A DNA stretch of 64,000 nt from JBEKCP01 sp049509515 (GTDB lineage Bacteria > Planctomycetota > Planctomycetia > Pirellulales > Thermoguttaceae): positions 25,334 through 89,333 of the forward strand of contig JBEKZV010000043.1 of the NCBI GenBank assembly GCA_049509515.1, in the 5' to 3' direction. The notes under the pieces were generated by a model, which was given only the letters and a program-made list of their open reading frames with translations, did not search any database and was not told where the DNA came from. Both the position numbers and the translations under genes were made by a program. Below, piece by piece: positions 16,100 through 26,300 of this stretch; position 1 is the stretch's first letter; each line of letters starts with the position of its first letter.

Positions 16100-17689
16100 A
16101 TGATTGTGCTTCTTCTCCTCCTGTACGCAGTCCCCGTGTATTTGATCTTTTTCAAGTACAAGCTGGTTCGCCTGACCACGTTCTGGAAGGTCTTCCTGTG
16201 GGTTCCGCCGATTGTTGCCCTCACTTTTCTCTGGTTTGCCCTGGGGCGCTATACGCCCATGGCCCAGGACGCGTACGTCCAGGCTCCGGTGATCCAGGTT
16301 GCCCCGAGGGTGGGCGGTTCCGTGACGGAGTTGGCCGTGAAGGACAACCAGGAAGTGAAACCGGGAACGCCGCTCTTCCAGATCGACAAGCGGCCCTACC
16401 AGTATAAGGTCGAGCAGGCGCGAGCCAAACTGGTCGAGGTCCAGGAAAATGCAGCCGCACTCGTGGCAGCCTTGTACGCGGCCGAAGAGAACGTCGGCCA
16501 GGCCGATGCCAACCTGCTTGTGGCGAGGCAGAACGTGACGGCTGCCCAAAAGGAGCTAGGGACCGCGAAGAAGACCGCCGGCGAGGTCGGCAAGCAACTG
16601 GAATTGGCTGAGCGATCGGTGAGCCGCAATGCTGGACTTATTGCCAAGGGCGCACTGGCCGCAGGGGATTATGAAGCCAGTCTCCGCGACGCCGCCGCCC
16701 AGCGCGCCCTGTGGATCGACGCCCGGAACCGCGTTAGCCAGGCCGAGACTGCACTGGAGGTTTCCACCTTACAAACCAGCGCGGCTGAAGCTGCGGTCCG
16801 CGAGGCCCGCGCGCTGCGCGGCAAGGCCGAAGTGCTGGTCGATCCGGTCAAGACAGTCCGCCGGGGGATCGAAACCAAGCAGGCGGAACTGGAGCGGCTC
16901 AAGAAGGGGCAACCGGGGTCGTCCTCGCAAACCCAGGAAACGGCGCGACAAATCAAAGACCTGAACGCCGAGCTGGACCGGCTGCGCGAATACCTCAAGA
17001 TGGCGGAAGCCGTCGATCCTTTCGGGCAAAGCGGCTTTCCCTCGGTTCGGCAGGCGCAGGAAGCCTTGAACAATGCCGCGCTCGACCTGGAGCGGACAAC
17101 CGTCACGGCGCCTGCCGAAGGGATCGTAGCCAACTTCCAACTGACGGAGGGAACCTATACCCCAGCGGGAGTGCCCGTCGCCACGCTGATCGACACCACG
17201 CGCTGGCGGCTGATTGCGGCCGTGCCGGAGAACTGGTTAGAGAAGATTCGCCCCGGCGACGAGGTCTATTACAGCCTACGCAACTATCCCGGGCACATGC
17301 GTACCGCCAAGGTGGAATATGTTGGCCGTGGCGTCGTCCAGGGACAAGGAGTCCCCAGCGGCAATCTGCCGGATACAGACCCGCGCCGGGCACGGCAGAC
17401 GGACACGCCGCAGGCGGGACAGGAATTTCAGGTTGTCATTCACCTTCAGGACGACCAGCCGGACCAGCCGTTGCGGGTCGGCGCCACGGGCCGAGTAACG
17501 ATCTTTGCCGGCGGGGGCTTCCCAGTCGTAAACGGGTTGGCAACAATCCTGCACGCCGTCTTTTCTTGGCTGGATTTCCTGCACCCCAAGCCGTCTATGC
17601 TGGTGGTGGCCCTCGTCGTCGCTATGATCGTCGGGATCATCGTGTACCTTCGCCACCGATTTTCTTCAAAGGGAGCCCTGGCACATTGA
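16100..17689 (+). CDS. HlyD/EmrA-family membrane-fusion (adaptor) protein
   Basis: A 529-residue protein with two N-terminal membrane segments (about 1-16 and 33-52), a lipoyl/biotinyl-like half motif (VQAPVIQVAPRVGGSVTEL), a long coiled coil (about 105-310, rich in Ala/Glu/Lys/Gln heptads), the second lipoyl half (TVTAPAEGIVANF) and a beta-barrel (about 370-470). A further transmembrane helix lies near the C-terminus (MLVVALVVAMIVGIIVYL), which is unusual for the family. Such adaptors link inner-membrane pumps to the outer membrane, but no transporter gene follows. It begins 75 bp after the arylsulfatase, with GGGAG upstream, so it is probably cotranscribed. Confidence 0.8.
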   Translation: MIVLLLLLYAVPVYLIFFKYKLVRLTTFWKVFLWVPPIVALTFLWFALGRYTPMAQDAYVQAPVIQVAPRVGGSVTELAVKDNQEVKPGTPLFQIDKRPYQYKVEQARAKLVEVQENAAALVAALYAAEENVGQADANLLVARQNVTAAQKELGTAKKTAGEVGKQLELAERSVSRNAGLIAKGALAAGDYEASLRDAAAQRALWIDARNRVSQAETALEVSTLQTSAAEAAVREARALRGKAEVLVDPVKTVRRGIETKQAELERLKKGQPGSSSQTQETARQIKDLNAELDRLREYLKMAEAVDPFGQSGFPSVRQAQEALNNAALDLERTTVTAPAEGIVANFQLTEGTYTPAGVPVATLIDTTRWRLIAAVPENWLEKIRPGDEVYYSLRNYPGHMRTAKVEYVGRGVVQGQGVPSGNLPDTDPRRARQTDTPQAGQEFQVVIHLQDDQPDQPLRVGATGRVTIFAGGGFPVVNGLATILHAVFSWLDFLHPKPSMLVVALVVAMIVGIIVYLRHRFSSKGALAH

Positions 17690-17783
17690 AGCGGTGGAAG
17701 GGGGTAGGTCATCCGCCCCAGATCGCCAGCGCCCGCCGTCGCAATGCGCTGGGCGCGGCAACCAAAAAATGGAAGGCTCTACA

Positions 17784-19217
17784 ATGAGCAAAATCAAGAA
17801 GTCATCCGAGAACGCCGAAGCACAGCCCGCCACCAAGACAAGCCAAGCGTTCGGCTCACACGCTTCGCGGAAGGAACTCTACGCAGCGGGGAAGAGCCTG
17901 CGTGAGAAGTGCCCGCGTGCCTCGCACGCGGCCTGGCAACCCGCCGCCGATCGTCCCGGCCCGGTCAGCCTGGTGTTGAAGGCCGACGAGGGGCGACTCC
18001 CGGAACTCCTACCCCTTCGCCACGGTCGCATGGCCCTTTCTCCCTTCACCTTCTACCGCGGCTCGGCGCTGGCGATGGCGGTGGATCTGGCGGGCACTCC
18101 GGCCACCGGCGTCCGCGTGCAATGCGGCGGAGACTCCCACCTGGTCAACTTCCGGGGTCTCGGCACCCCGGAGAGGCAAGTCATCTTCGCCATCAACGAC
18201 CTCGATGAGACCCTGCCGGCGCCCTGGGAATGGGACCTCAAGCGGCTAGCCGCGAGCTTCGTGATCGCCTCGCGGGACAACGGCCTCAGCGAACCCGACG
18301 CCAAGGATGCGGCCCTTACGTGCGTCAGGTCCTACCGTGAGCACATGGCCGAGTTCAGCGAAATGAAGGTACTGGACCTCTGGTATTTCACGCTGGATGC
18401 CGAGGTGCTGATCTCGACCATCAAGGATCCCGGGATTCGCCGCCGCTTGATCAAGCGGCTGGCAAAGGCCCGCGAGAGCAGCACCTCCGAAGGCGTCTTT
18501 CCCAAGCTCGTGGATGATTCGGGCGCTTCGCCGCTCTTCAAAGACGAGCTCCCGGCGATCTACCACTCGAAAGATTATCCCGCCGGGGACGTGCATCCGG
18601 ACATCTGCGACGCCGTCGCCATGTACCGCGAGACCCTGTCGCCTGCCCATCGCACGTTGTTCGATCGCTTTGAAATCAAAGATGCGGCGATCAAGGTCGT
18701 CGGCGTCGGGAGCGTCGGCACCTCCTGCTGGGTGCTGCTGTTAATGACCCGCGGAGGAGAACCACTCATTCTCCAGGTCAAGGAGGCGCGGGCCTCGGTC
18801 CTGGAGGCGTATGCAGGGAAGAGCGTCTACCAGAACCACGGAGAGCGCGTCGTCAACGGCCACCGGCTCATGCAGCCGGCCAGCGACATCTTCCTCGGCT
18901 GGACCGTGGGTGCGCGAGGACGTCACTTCTATATCCGACAACTTCGAGACGTCAAGATCAAGCCTGCCGTCCAGACGTTCGGCACGGCCGAGATGGCCCA
19001 CTTTGCCCAGTGGTGCGGCTGGACGCTCGCCCTCTCCCATGCGCGCTCCGGGGAGCCCGCTGTGATCAGCGGGTATCTGGGCAAGAGCGACGTGTTCGAC
19101 AAGGCAATCGCGGCCTTTTCTGTTGCCTACGCCGACCAGAACGAAAAGGACCATGCCGTGCTCCAACGTGCGATCCGGGACGGAAAGGTCGAGGCGGCCG
19201 TCGAAGAGCCGAAGTGA
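17784..19217 (+). CDS. DUF2252 family protein
   Basis: A 477-residue soluble protein. The start is MSKIKKSSENAEAQ at 17784, with GGAAGG 7 bases upstream; the frame is open 30 codons earlier but without support. DUF2252 features: RHGRMALSPFTFYRGSA (about 76-92), CGGDSHLVNF, FAINDLDETLPAPWEWDLKRLAAS, and QVKEA...SVLEAYAG. The GD-H and ND-DE patterns recall aminoglycoside-phosphotransferase/kinase-like folds, and the family has been proposed to be kinase-like, but no substrate is known. It lies between the HlyD-type and DUF4239 genes and is probably cotranscribed. DUF2252 genes are often found with stress or detoxification genes. Confidence 0.85.
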   Translation: MSKIKKSSENAEAQPATKTSQAFGSHASRKELYAAGKSLREKCPRASHAAWQPAADRPGPVSLVLKADEGRLPELLPLRHGRMALSPFTFYRGSALAMAVDLAGTPATGVRVQCGGDSHLVNFRGLGTPERQVIFAINDLDETLPAPWEWDLKRLAASFVIASRDNGLSEPDAKDAALTCVRSYREHMAEFSEMKVLDLWYFTLDAEVLISTIKDPGIRRRLIKRLAKARESSTSEGVFPKLVDDSGASPLFKDELPAIYHSKDYPAGDVHPDICDAVAMYRETLSPAHRTLFDRFEIKDAAIKVVGVGSVGTSCWVLLLMTRGGEPLILQVKEARASVLEAYAGKSVYQNHGERVVNGHRLMQPASDIFLGWTVGARGRHFYIRQLRDVKIKPAVQTFGTAEMAHFAQWCGWTLALSHARSGEPAVISGYLGKSDVFDKAIAAFSVAYADQNEKDHAVLQRAIRDGKVEAAVEEPK

Positions 19218-19255
19218 GTCGCTCGCGCATGAAGAGAACGAACGAGGAATAGGAA

Positions 19256-20029
19256 ATGTATAGCCCAACGCATTATCCGCTGCTTGTTCTCGCGCTTTCC
19301 TTTGTCGCGATGTGGCTTTCGGCGTGGGCCGGATGGTGGTTCCGCAGGCGGCTGGGCCCCTTAGACGATGAGACGCATGAAGACTTCGGCTTCATTTTGG
19401 CCGCTGCGCTGACACTGCTCGGGCTGATTATCGGGTTCAGCTTTTCGATGGCCACAACCCGCTACGACCAACGCAAGAACTACGAGGAGGCAGAGGCGAA
19501 CGCGATCGGGACGGAATATGTCCGGGCCGACTTGCTGCCCAAGAGCAATGCAGACCGGGTCCGCAAGACCTTGAAGGAATATCTTGACCTGCGGATCGCG
19601 TTCTATCAAGCACGGGAGGGCCAGGAACTCAAGAATGTCAATGCCACCACGGCCCAGGTGCAGGTTGAGCTTTGGTCGGCGATTCGAGGTCCGGCGACCG
19701 AGAACCCGACGCTGGTCATGGCCTTGGTCGTATCGGGCATGAACGACGTACTCAATTCGCAAGGCTACACGCAGGCCGCCTACTGGAACACGATTCCGCC
19801 GGCCGCATGGGCGTTGATGGCAGCAATCGCCATCGGCTGTAACTTGCTGATAGGATACGGCTCGCGAAGCGCCAAAGCGGGATCCAAATTGCTTCTGATT
19901 CTACCGCTTATTGGCTCAATCGCGTTCATGCTGATCGCAGACATCGACTCCCCGCGCCACGGCATTATCCGCGTCAGGCCACAGAATCTGATCAGCCTGG
20001 CTGAATCTCTGCCGCCGGGAACGCCTTGA
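19256..20029 (+). CDS. DUF4239/bestrophin-like membrane protein
   Basis: A 257-residue membrane protein with four predicted helices: residues about 7-28, 42-64, 178-197 and 208-225. The motif LDDETHEDFGFILAAALTLLGLIIGFSFSMA followed by YDQRKNYEEAEANAIGTEYVR is characteristic of the DUF4239 family, distantly related to bestrophin channels. A soluble helical domain lies between helix pairs. Role unknown; ion transport is suggested by fold only. It follows the DUF2252 gene by 38 bp and ends the cassette; GAGGAA is about 5 bases before the ATG. No terminator hairpin with a T-run is seen immediately after it. Confidence 0.85.
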   Translation: MYSPTHYPLLVLALSFVAMWLSAWAGWWFRRRLGPLDDETHEDFGFILAAALTLLGLIIGFSFSMATTRYDQRKNYEEAEANAIGTEYVRADLLPKSNADRVRKTLKEYLDLRIAFYQAREGQELKNVNATTAQVQVELWSAIRGPATENPTLVMALVVSGMNDVLNSQGYTQAAYWNTIPPAAWALMAAIAIGCNLLIGYGSRSAKAGSKLLLILPLIGSIAFMLIADIDSPRHGIIRVRPQNLISLAESLPPGTP

Positions 20030-20655
20030 ACCAACACATCAAGGCCCCTTTCTTCGGAGCGAGTTGTCCGGCTCTGGATCGCGGCTCGAACTCGCTTCGG
20101 TCGCCCCCACCGACGCAGCCAAGGGAAGATGGCCCCCCTACGTCGGTCACATTGACCGACGCATCGAAACTACCAGGCCCTGGCTGCCATCCATCAGGCC
20201 AACCCCCGGCGACTGCCGATGGACTTCGGTTTCGCGCGTTCCTCGCCGGCGCCCCTCCCTGCCCGCGGGCACCCCGCCCGCCCGGGATTCCTTGGGGCGT
20301 GAATCAACAACTGTCGTACTCATCAGGCTCCGCGTGAGGTTTTGCCGTCCAGCCTCACGCGAAGCGTGAGGAGTACAATCGAAAACCGCCCCCTATTGAT
20401 TCACCGGTTCCTACTTGGCGAGGTCCCCTCTCGCTTTTTACCTTGAAATAGGGCCGGGCCGTCCGCTAAGATGCGGTGGCCGGAGCCTCGGGACCGGGAG
20501 GTGCCAGGTGTCAGGCGTCGGCCCAGGCGGCGATGCTGTTGTTTGACAAGTCGGCGCGAGGGACCCCCCAGAGGATCGCTCCTTTGGGGCGGTCTCGAAG
20601 TCCGCCGGCCCCCCAGCCGCCAGACCTAATGCCCAGGTGGAGGGGAGCGTTTTGG
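20030..20655. other. Intergenic region with inverted repeat
   Basis: No credible gene. At 20316-20376 there is an inverted repeat whose arms are GTACTCATCAGGCTCCGCG and CGCGAAGCGTGAGGAGTAC, with CCTCACGCGAAGCGTGAGG itself palindromic. TAAGAT at 20468 is a possible -10 box with no clear partner. Confidence 0.5.
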
Positions 20656-20872
20656 AAAACCGCGAAAAGTAGGACCAAAAAGCCCCCTGGGGCCAGAGCG
20701 ACGGTAGTAAAAGAATGCGGAAAACACGGCAGAAACCGAAAGTTGTCCCACGGCGGGAATAGGCTTGAAACGCCGCGCAAGAAGTGCGCCCAAAAAACCG
20801 CGGGTCCAGAGCGGCGGTAGCGGCAGAATCCGGAACACGCGGCGGAAACCGGCACGTTCCACCGTTGGCGGG
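20656..20872. repeat. Degenerate tandem duplication of about 105 bp
   Basis: Unit A (20656-20757) and unit B (20768-20872) align along their length: CCAAAAAGCCCC / CCCAAAAAACCG, CCAGAGCGACGGTAGTA / CCAGAGCGGCGGTAGCG, AGAATGCGGAAAACACGGC / AGAATCCGGAACACGCGGC, and CACGGCGGG / GTTGGCGGG. Substitutions are scattered and no reading frame is preferentially conserved, so it is not obviously coding. Confidence 0.65.
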
Positions 20873-20885
20873 CGAGAGTGATCCA

Positions 20886-20942
20886 AGCCCGAAGCGCAAG
20901 CGAGCTAGGCAAACGATTCCCTCGCTTGCGCTTCGGGTTGGT
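20886..20942. repeat. AGCCCGAAGCGCAAGCGAG inverted repeat, copy 1
   Basis: Arms AGCCCGAAGCGCAAGCGAG and CTCGCTTGCGCTTCGGGTT face each other across a 16-bp spacer. Related copies are at 23088-23163 and 32717-32775. Confidence 0.8.
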
Positions 20943-21024
20943 ACGCCGTTTTAAACCCCCGCCAGGAAAACTTGCCAGGCCCCACGCCCTTCGCTGCTCG
21001 GGGCGTGCCACCCAACGAAGCTGC

Positions 21025-23055
21025 TCACCGCCCCGCGGCCGCCTTCAGCTCGATGCGGTCGATGCCGAACATGTAGGACTTCTCGGCCGCCGGGTTGGCG
21101 CCGACGATCTCGACGGTGAGCTTGTGCTGGCCCGCGGTCAGATCGTAGCTGCCCAGCGAGATCGGGCCGCTGGGCACCACCGTCGGATTGTAGAGGTCGA
21201 TCGGCTCGTCCGGCTTCCCGTCATCGAGCGCCAGCCGCACGACCCCGTAGTCGCGGGCCTTGGTCAGGTGTACCAGGACCTCGTACCTGCCGCGCCTGGC
21301 CACCGGCACGGCCAGCACGAGCTTGTCCTTGGGCCGGGCCCCGGTCCACCAGAGCTGCTCGTCGTTTTTCCACTGACCCGAGCCGAAGGCTCCCATGCCC
21401 TGGGACTCGAGCTGGCCGGGCGGGCTGCCCAGCACCCGAATGCCGGCGTAAACCGGCGCCGGCTTGACGTAATAGGCGTCGCGATCCAGGACCGGCACCG
21501 GGCCGTAGGGATCGACGCCGCCGGGCGCCAAGTACCACCGCGCGGTGCAGGCGTACAGCGTGGGGTGGTCGTTCTTGAAATACTTCTCGATGCACCCCTG
21601 GAAGGATTGCTGGAAGGGCACGTTGTCCACCACGTGCCACCGCAGCACCGACTGGTGTCCCCGGTTCCCCTCGGTCATCGTCTGGGCGTGGTAGGGCCGT
21701 TGGAACAAGTGCGGGTTGCACCACGCATAGCCGAAATAGTCCTCCGAGCCGGTGCCGAAGGTGGAAGGGAACTTCTCGCCGTCGACGAAGAACTTCTCGT
21801 CGCCTTCGCCCCACCAGTCGCCGCGGGGGCTCCAGACGTGCAGCATTACGCCGCAGAACCGGCCCCGGCCCTGCGTCTGGAGCATGATCCAGTCGGGCCA
21901 GCGGTCGCGGGGCAGCTCGACCGTGTCGCGGTGCCATTTCGCGTGGAAATAGCCCAAACCGTCCATCGGCCGTTCCAGCGGCGCATGGGTGATCTCGAAC
22001 TGGAGCTGCCGCTCGACCTGGTCGTCGTTCGCGACTTCCACTACGGCGCTCTTGGCGAAAGGCTGATACCAGTAGGCGTAGAAGCCCTCCTTGGTCATGC
22101 CCGTCATGAGCGACTTGTACAGGTTCACGCCCGGCGCGGTGCCGAAGAAATCTCCCAGCGGGCACCACACGGCCGGCTGCGGCTGGCCGTCCCAGGTGAT
22201 CCGCAGGGCCAGCCGCCGCAGGGCGGCCATCTGCTCGGCCCGATCGCTGAACTTCGCCTTGACCCACAGGGCGGTGATCGCCCGGGGGCCGTCGATGCGG
22301 GCCACTTCGACCGTCTGCCCGGCCGCCACCTGCACCGCCCGGCTGACCGTTGCCGCGCCGGCCCGCGGTCCGGCCGGGTCGGTCCCCAACCGGCCGGCGA
22401 AGAAGTCATTGACCGCCTGGAGGGCCGCCGAATGCCGGGCCGCCAGCTCGGCACTGAACGTCGGCACGCTCGTGCCCGGCGGATACGTCGCGTAGGTGAA
22501 GTGGTAATAGGCGCCCCAGTTCTTGTCGGCCACCACCTTGCACGATTTCTGATACGGGATCGGCAGGTACAGGTTCTGCCCGGCGGAGCCGGTCTTGGTC
22601 ATGTCGTAGGACAAAGCGGGATAGGCCAGCGGCTTGTGCTTGCCGTCGAAATAGCCGATGAAGGGCAGATCGAGCGTCGGCTCCGGCTGGTCGTCCAGAT
22701 AGATCTTCACGTGTCCTTGCCCGGCCGCAGCCGACCAGATCCGCCAGATGCAGCCCGGCCCCTTCATTTCGGCCATCACCACGCGGTCGCCTTCGCGGCG
22801 GATGATCCCATCGCCGTCGCCGTTGGCGTCCCAATTGACGTACTTGCCGGTCTTCGCGTCGTACTTGCTGGCCCGGTCGTAACTGGAGCACTGGCCGCAG
22901 TTCTCGCCGGGCTCGGGCAGCACGGCCAGCCGTGCGAGGTCGGTCATCCGCCCGACCAGCTCCGAATAGGTCAATGCCTTCTGGGCCCTGGCCGCGGGGA
23001 CCAGCAGGGCCAGCACGAGGACAGCCGAGACAAGCCAAGATCGGAAAGTGAACAT
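21025..23055 (-). CDS. Secreted DUF2961 (GH172-like) protein
   Basis: A 676-residue protein with a signal peptide (MFTFRSWLVSAVLVLALLVPAARA). DUF2961 features include SSYDRASKYD near the N-terminus, GPGCIWRIWSA, IYLDDQPEPTLDLPF, LYLPIPYQKSCKV, and later WWGEGDEKFFVDGE...GTGSEDYFGYAW. DUF2961 founded family GH172, which includes difructose-dianhydride synthase/hydrolase and arabinofuranosidases; conserved acidic residues in EGDE and GSEDY are the likely active-site region. A C-terminal beta domain (about 560-670) resembles a carbohydrate-binding sandwich. The start at 23055 has GGAGA 8 bases upstream; a longer open frame to 23115 runs through a repeat and is rejected. Divergent from the GH116 gene. 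Confidence 0.85.
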   Translation of the reverse strand: MFTFRSWLVSAVLVLALLVPAARAQKALTYSELVGRMTDLARLAVLPEPGENCGQCSSYDRASKYDAKTGKYVNWDANGDGDGIIRREGDRVVMAEMKGPGCIWRIWSAAAGQGHVKIYLDDQPEPTLDLPFIGYFDGKHKPLAYPALSYDMTKTGSAGQNLYLPIPYQKSCKVVADKNWGAYYHFTYATYPPGTSVPTFSAELAARHSAALQAVNDFFAGRLGTDPAGPRAGAATVSRAVQVAAGQTVEVARIDGPRAITALWVKAKFSDRAEQMAALRRLALRITWDGQPQPAVWCPLGDFFGTAPGVNLYKSLMTGMTKEGFYAYWYQPFAKSAVVEVANDDQVERQLQFEITHAPLERPMDGLGYFHAKWHRDTVELPRDRWPDWIMLQTQGRGRFCGVMLHVWSPRGDWWGEGDEKFFVDGEKFPSTFGTGSEDYFGYAWCNPHLFQRPYHAQTMTEGNRGHQSVLRWHVVDNVPFQQSFQGCIEKYFKNDHPTLYACTARWYLAPGGVDPYGPVPVLDRDAYYVKPAPVYAGIRVLGSPPGQLESQGMGAFGSGQWKNDEQLWWTGARPKDKLVLAVPVARRGRYEVLVHLTKARDYGVVRLALDDGKPDEPIDLYNPTVVPSGPISLGSYDLTAGQHKLTVEIVGANPAAEKSYMFGIDRIELKAAAGR

Positions 23056-23087
23056 GATGGTTTCTCCGTGGCGGGGGATGGCGTGAT

Positions 23088-23163
23088 ACCAACCCGAATC
23101 GCAAGCGAGGGCCACGTTACGCTGCCCTCGCTGGCGCTGCCCTCGCTTGCGCTTCCGGTTGGT
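23088..23163. repeat. ACCAACCCGAATCGCAAGCGAG inverted repeat, copy 2
   Basis: The arms ACCAACCCGAATCGCAAGCG and CGCTTGCGCTTCCGGTTGGT enclose a third, internal CCCTCGCTGGCGCTG. It fills most of the divergent spacer between the DUF2961 and GH116 genes. Confidence 0.75.
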
Positions 23164-23376
23164 GTGGGTGGCGAACCATCCGGCCAGAACCCCCGGACGC
23201 AGTCCGAGGGCTTTCAGTCGGTGCCGCCTATTTTAATTCCGGCCGCGCCGCCCCTCCACCCCTCTAATGGTGTAATGTCTTATATTTCCGGCCGGCAGGT
23301 GAAAGGCCCGGCCGCGCGCGTTAGAATAGTCCCGCGTCCTTTCAGGCCGACGGCAAGACGGTCCCAGGAGCTTACC

Positions 23377-26300
23377 ATGTCCAGCGAGTGCCGATGTTGT
23401 GGCGGGCGTTGCGGGGCGGAACCGCCGGTGGAGCTCAGCCGCCGCGATTTCCTGGAGAAGCTGGCCGCCGGCACCGCGGCCCTGGCCGTGGCCGGCCCGC
23501 TGGCCTGGGCCGACGAGGCCAGCGCCCCGCCGCTGGTGCCGCCGAAGGCTCCGGTGGGCCGCTCCTACCCGCTCACGCCGCCGCGGGTCTACCGCGGCAA
23601 GCACTTGGAAGCCGTCGCCATGCCGCTGGGCGGCATCGGCACGGGCAGCATTTGGCTGGACGGCCAGGGACGATTGAGCGTGTGGCAGATTTTCAATAAT
23701 CTGAACGAGATGCGGGTGCCCGACAGCTTCTTCCTTGTCCGCGCCCGCTCGGGGAACGACGCGCCGGTCACCCGCGTGTTGCAAACCCAGGCGGAAGGTC
23801 CGCTCCAGGGCGTCGAGTCGCTGGATTACGAGGGCGGCTATCCGATCGCGCGCCTCGCGTTCCACGATCGGGCCCTGCCGGTCGAGGTCTCGCTGGAAGC
23901 GATGAACCCGATGATCCCGCTCGATACGGCCAACTCGTCGATCCCCTGCGCGCTGTTCCGCCTGACGGCCAAGAACCCGGGCAAGACGCCGGTCGAGGTC
24001 ACGCTGGCCGCGACCTTGCAGAACGCCGTGGGCTGCGGGGGGGCCGCCGACATCCAAGGCGTCCGCCACGCCGGATACGGCGGCAACCGCAACCGCGTGC
24101 TGCGAAAAACCGGCCGGACAATCGTGGCGATGGACAAGGAGCCCGGCGCCGTTCCCACCGGGCCGATCAAGGTCCGCACGGCCGCCGGCCGCGAGGTACG
24201 CGGGCCGGAGATGTTCTGGATGGCCGGCCCAGTGGACTTGACGCCGCAGGTGGCCGAGCCGCTGGCGCGAATTGCCGCCGCGGGGGGCGTTGTGCTGCTG
24301 GACGGCGTGACCCCAAGCTTCTTTCAGACGCTCGCCCGGCTCCGCGCGAAGAAACGGGAGGAGTTCACCGTCTTCGAGGATTTCGAGAAGCCGACTTACG
24401 AGGGCTGGACGATCACCGGCGATGCCTTCGGAAAAGGCCCTTCGCACGGGACCGAGCCCGATCAGCAACCTGTCACCGGTTTTGCGGGCCACGGCCTGGT
24501 GAACACGTTCCAGGGGGGCGATGGGCCGCAAGGCACGGCCACCTCGCGGCCGTTCACCATCGAGCGGCGCTACATCGGCTTCCTGATCGGCGGCGGGAAC
24601 CACCCTGGCCGGACCTGCATCAACCTCCGCGTCGGCGGCAAGGTGGTCCGCACGACGACCGGCAAGGACCGCGAGGCCCTGGCGCCGGCCAGTTGGGACG
24701 TGGCCGATCTGAAAGGCCGGCAAGCCGAGATCGAGATCGTCGATCGCAGCTCGGAAGGCTGGGGCCACATCAACATCGACCAGATCATCTTTTCCGACGT
24801 CCCGCCCGAGCCGCTGCTGACCGGCGGCACGGCTCTGGGCACCGCCGTGCGGGCCCTGGGCATCGGTTTTGAAGCGGCGGAAGAGGCGACGCTGCCGGCG
24901 GAAACCAAACTGGAGTTCACAGCGGGGGGCCCCGCGCTGCCGGACGCGCCTCCCCCGTGGTGGACTGCTGGCCGCTACGCGCGGCTCCGCGGCTTCCGCT
25001 CCGGCGAGCATGGGTACCGTGCCGTGGCAACTACGCCGGGCGGTGACCCGATGGTGATCGAAGGCCCGTTGGGCAAAGGCCGTGTCCTCGTGGCCCTGGG
25101 GCCGAGCCTGCCGTGGATCTGCGGCTGTAGGCTCATGGCGGCGTCACGAGGCAAACCGCTGGCGGCGGGCGAGCGGCTCGTGCCCGCCCATCCAAGCTGG
25201 GGCACGATGGCCCTGGCGGCCCTGGATACGCCCGCCATCGCTGTGCCCGCCTGGACGGAGCCGGACCAGCTAGACCGGCTGCTGGCTGACAATTCCGACT
25301 TGCACCCGGGCACTATCGTGGTATCGGCGGCGCACGACGTGGCCGTGAGCCCGTCCGGCGATACATTCAACGTCCTGTCGCTCGTGCCATTTACTCTGAA
25401 GCCCGGCGAGTCCCGCTCCGTCACCTTCGCCATCACCTGGCATTTCCCCAACGTCCAGCGGTTCCAGCACGCGGGCAATTTCTACAGCACCCGCTGGCCC
25501 GACGCAACGGCCGTGGCCGACTATCTGGCCGAGCACCTCGAAGCCCTCTGGGAGCGGACGCGGCTGTACCACGAGACGCTCTACCAGTCGAACCTGCCCG
25601 AGGAATTCCTCGACGCCATGACCTCGCAGGTCGCCATTCTCCGCGGGCCGACCTGCTTCTGGTCGGAGGACGGCTACTTCGGCGGCTTCGAGGGGAGCTA
25701 CGGCTGCTGCCCGCTGAACTGCACGCACGTGTGGAACTACGCCCAGAGCCACGCGCGGCTCTTCCCCGCCGTCGGGCGGAACATGCGGGTCTCGAACTTC
25801 ATCACCTTCCTGCACCCCAGCGGCGAGACCTCGCACCGCGAGCACGCCCCGCACGGGGCGTTCATCGACGGGCACTGCGCGTGCATCGAGGCGGCCTACC
25901 GCGAGTACCAGCTCTCGCCCGACCGCAAGTTCTTGGAGACTATCTGGCCCGGCGTGAAGCGAGCCGTGGACTGGATGATCGAGAAGTTCGACAAGGACCA
26001 CAGCGGCGTGCCGCAAGGCGAGCAGTGGAACACCTACGATACGGCCGTCTCGGGGGCCAATACGTTCATCGGCTCGCAGTACCTCGCCGCCCTGGCCGCC
26101 GGCGAGCGGATGGCCCTGGCCGTGGGCGACGCCCCAAGCGAGCATCGCTGGCGGGCGGTCCGCGAGGCAGGCATGAAAAACCAGAACCAGGAGCTTTGGA
26201 ACGGCGAATATTACATCCAGAAGCCGGCTCCCAAGCTCGCCCGCGATTACGTCACCGGCTGCCATGCCGACCAGCTCCTGGGCCAGTGGTGGGCCCACAT

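Noticed and set aside
20878..23376. Long plus-strand open frame joined to the GH116 gene
   Set aside because: It runs antisense to the DUF2961 gene and lacks any family signature; the GH116 protein begins at 23377 with AGGAG and a Tat signal.
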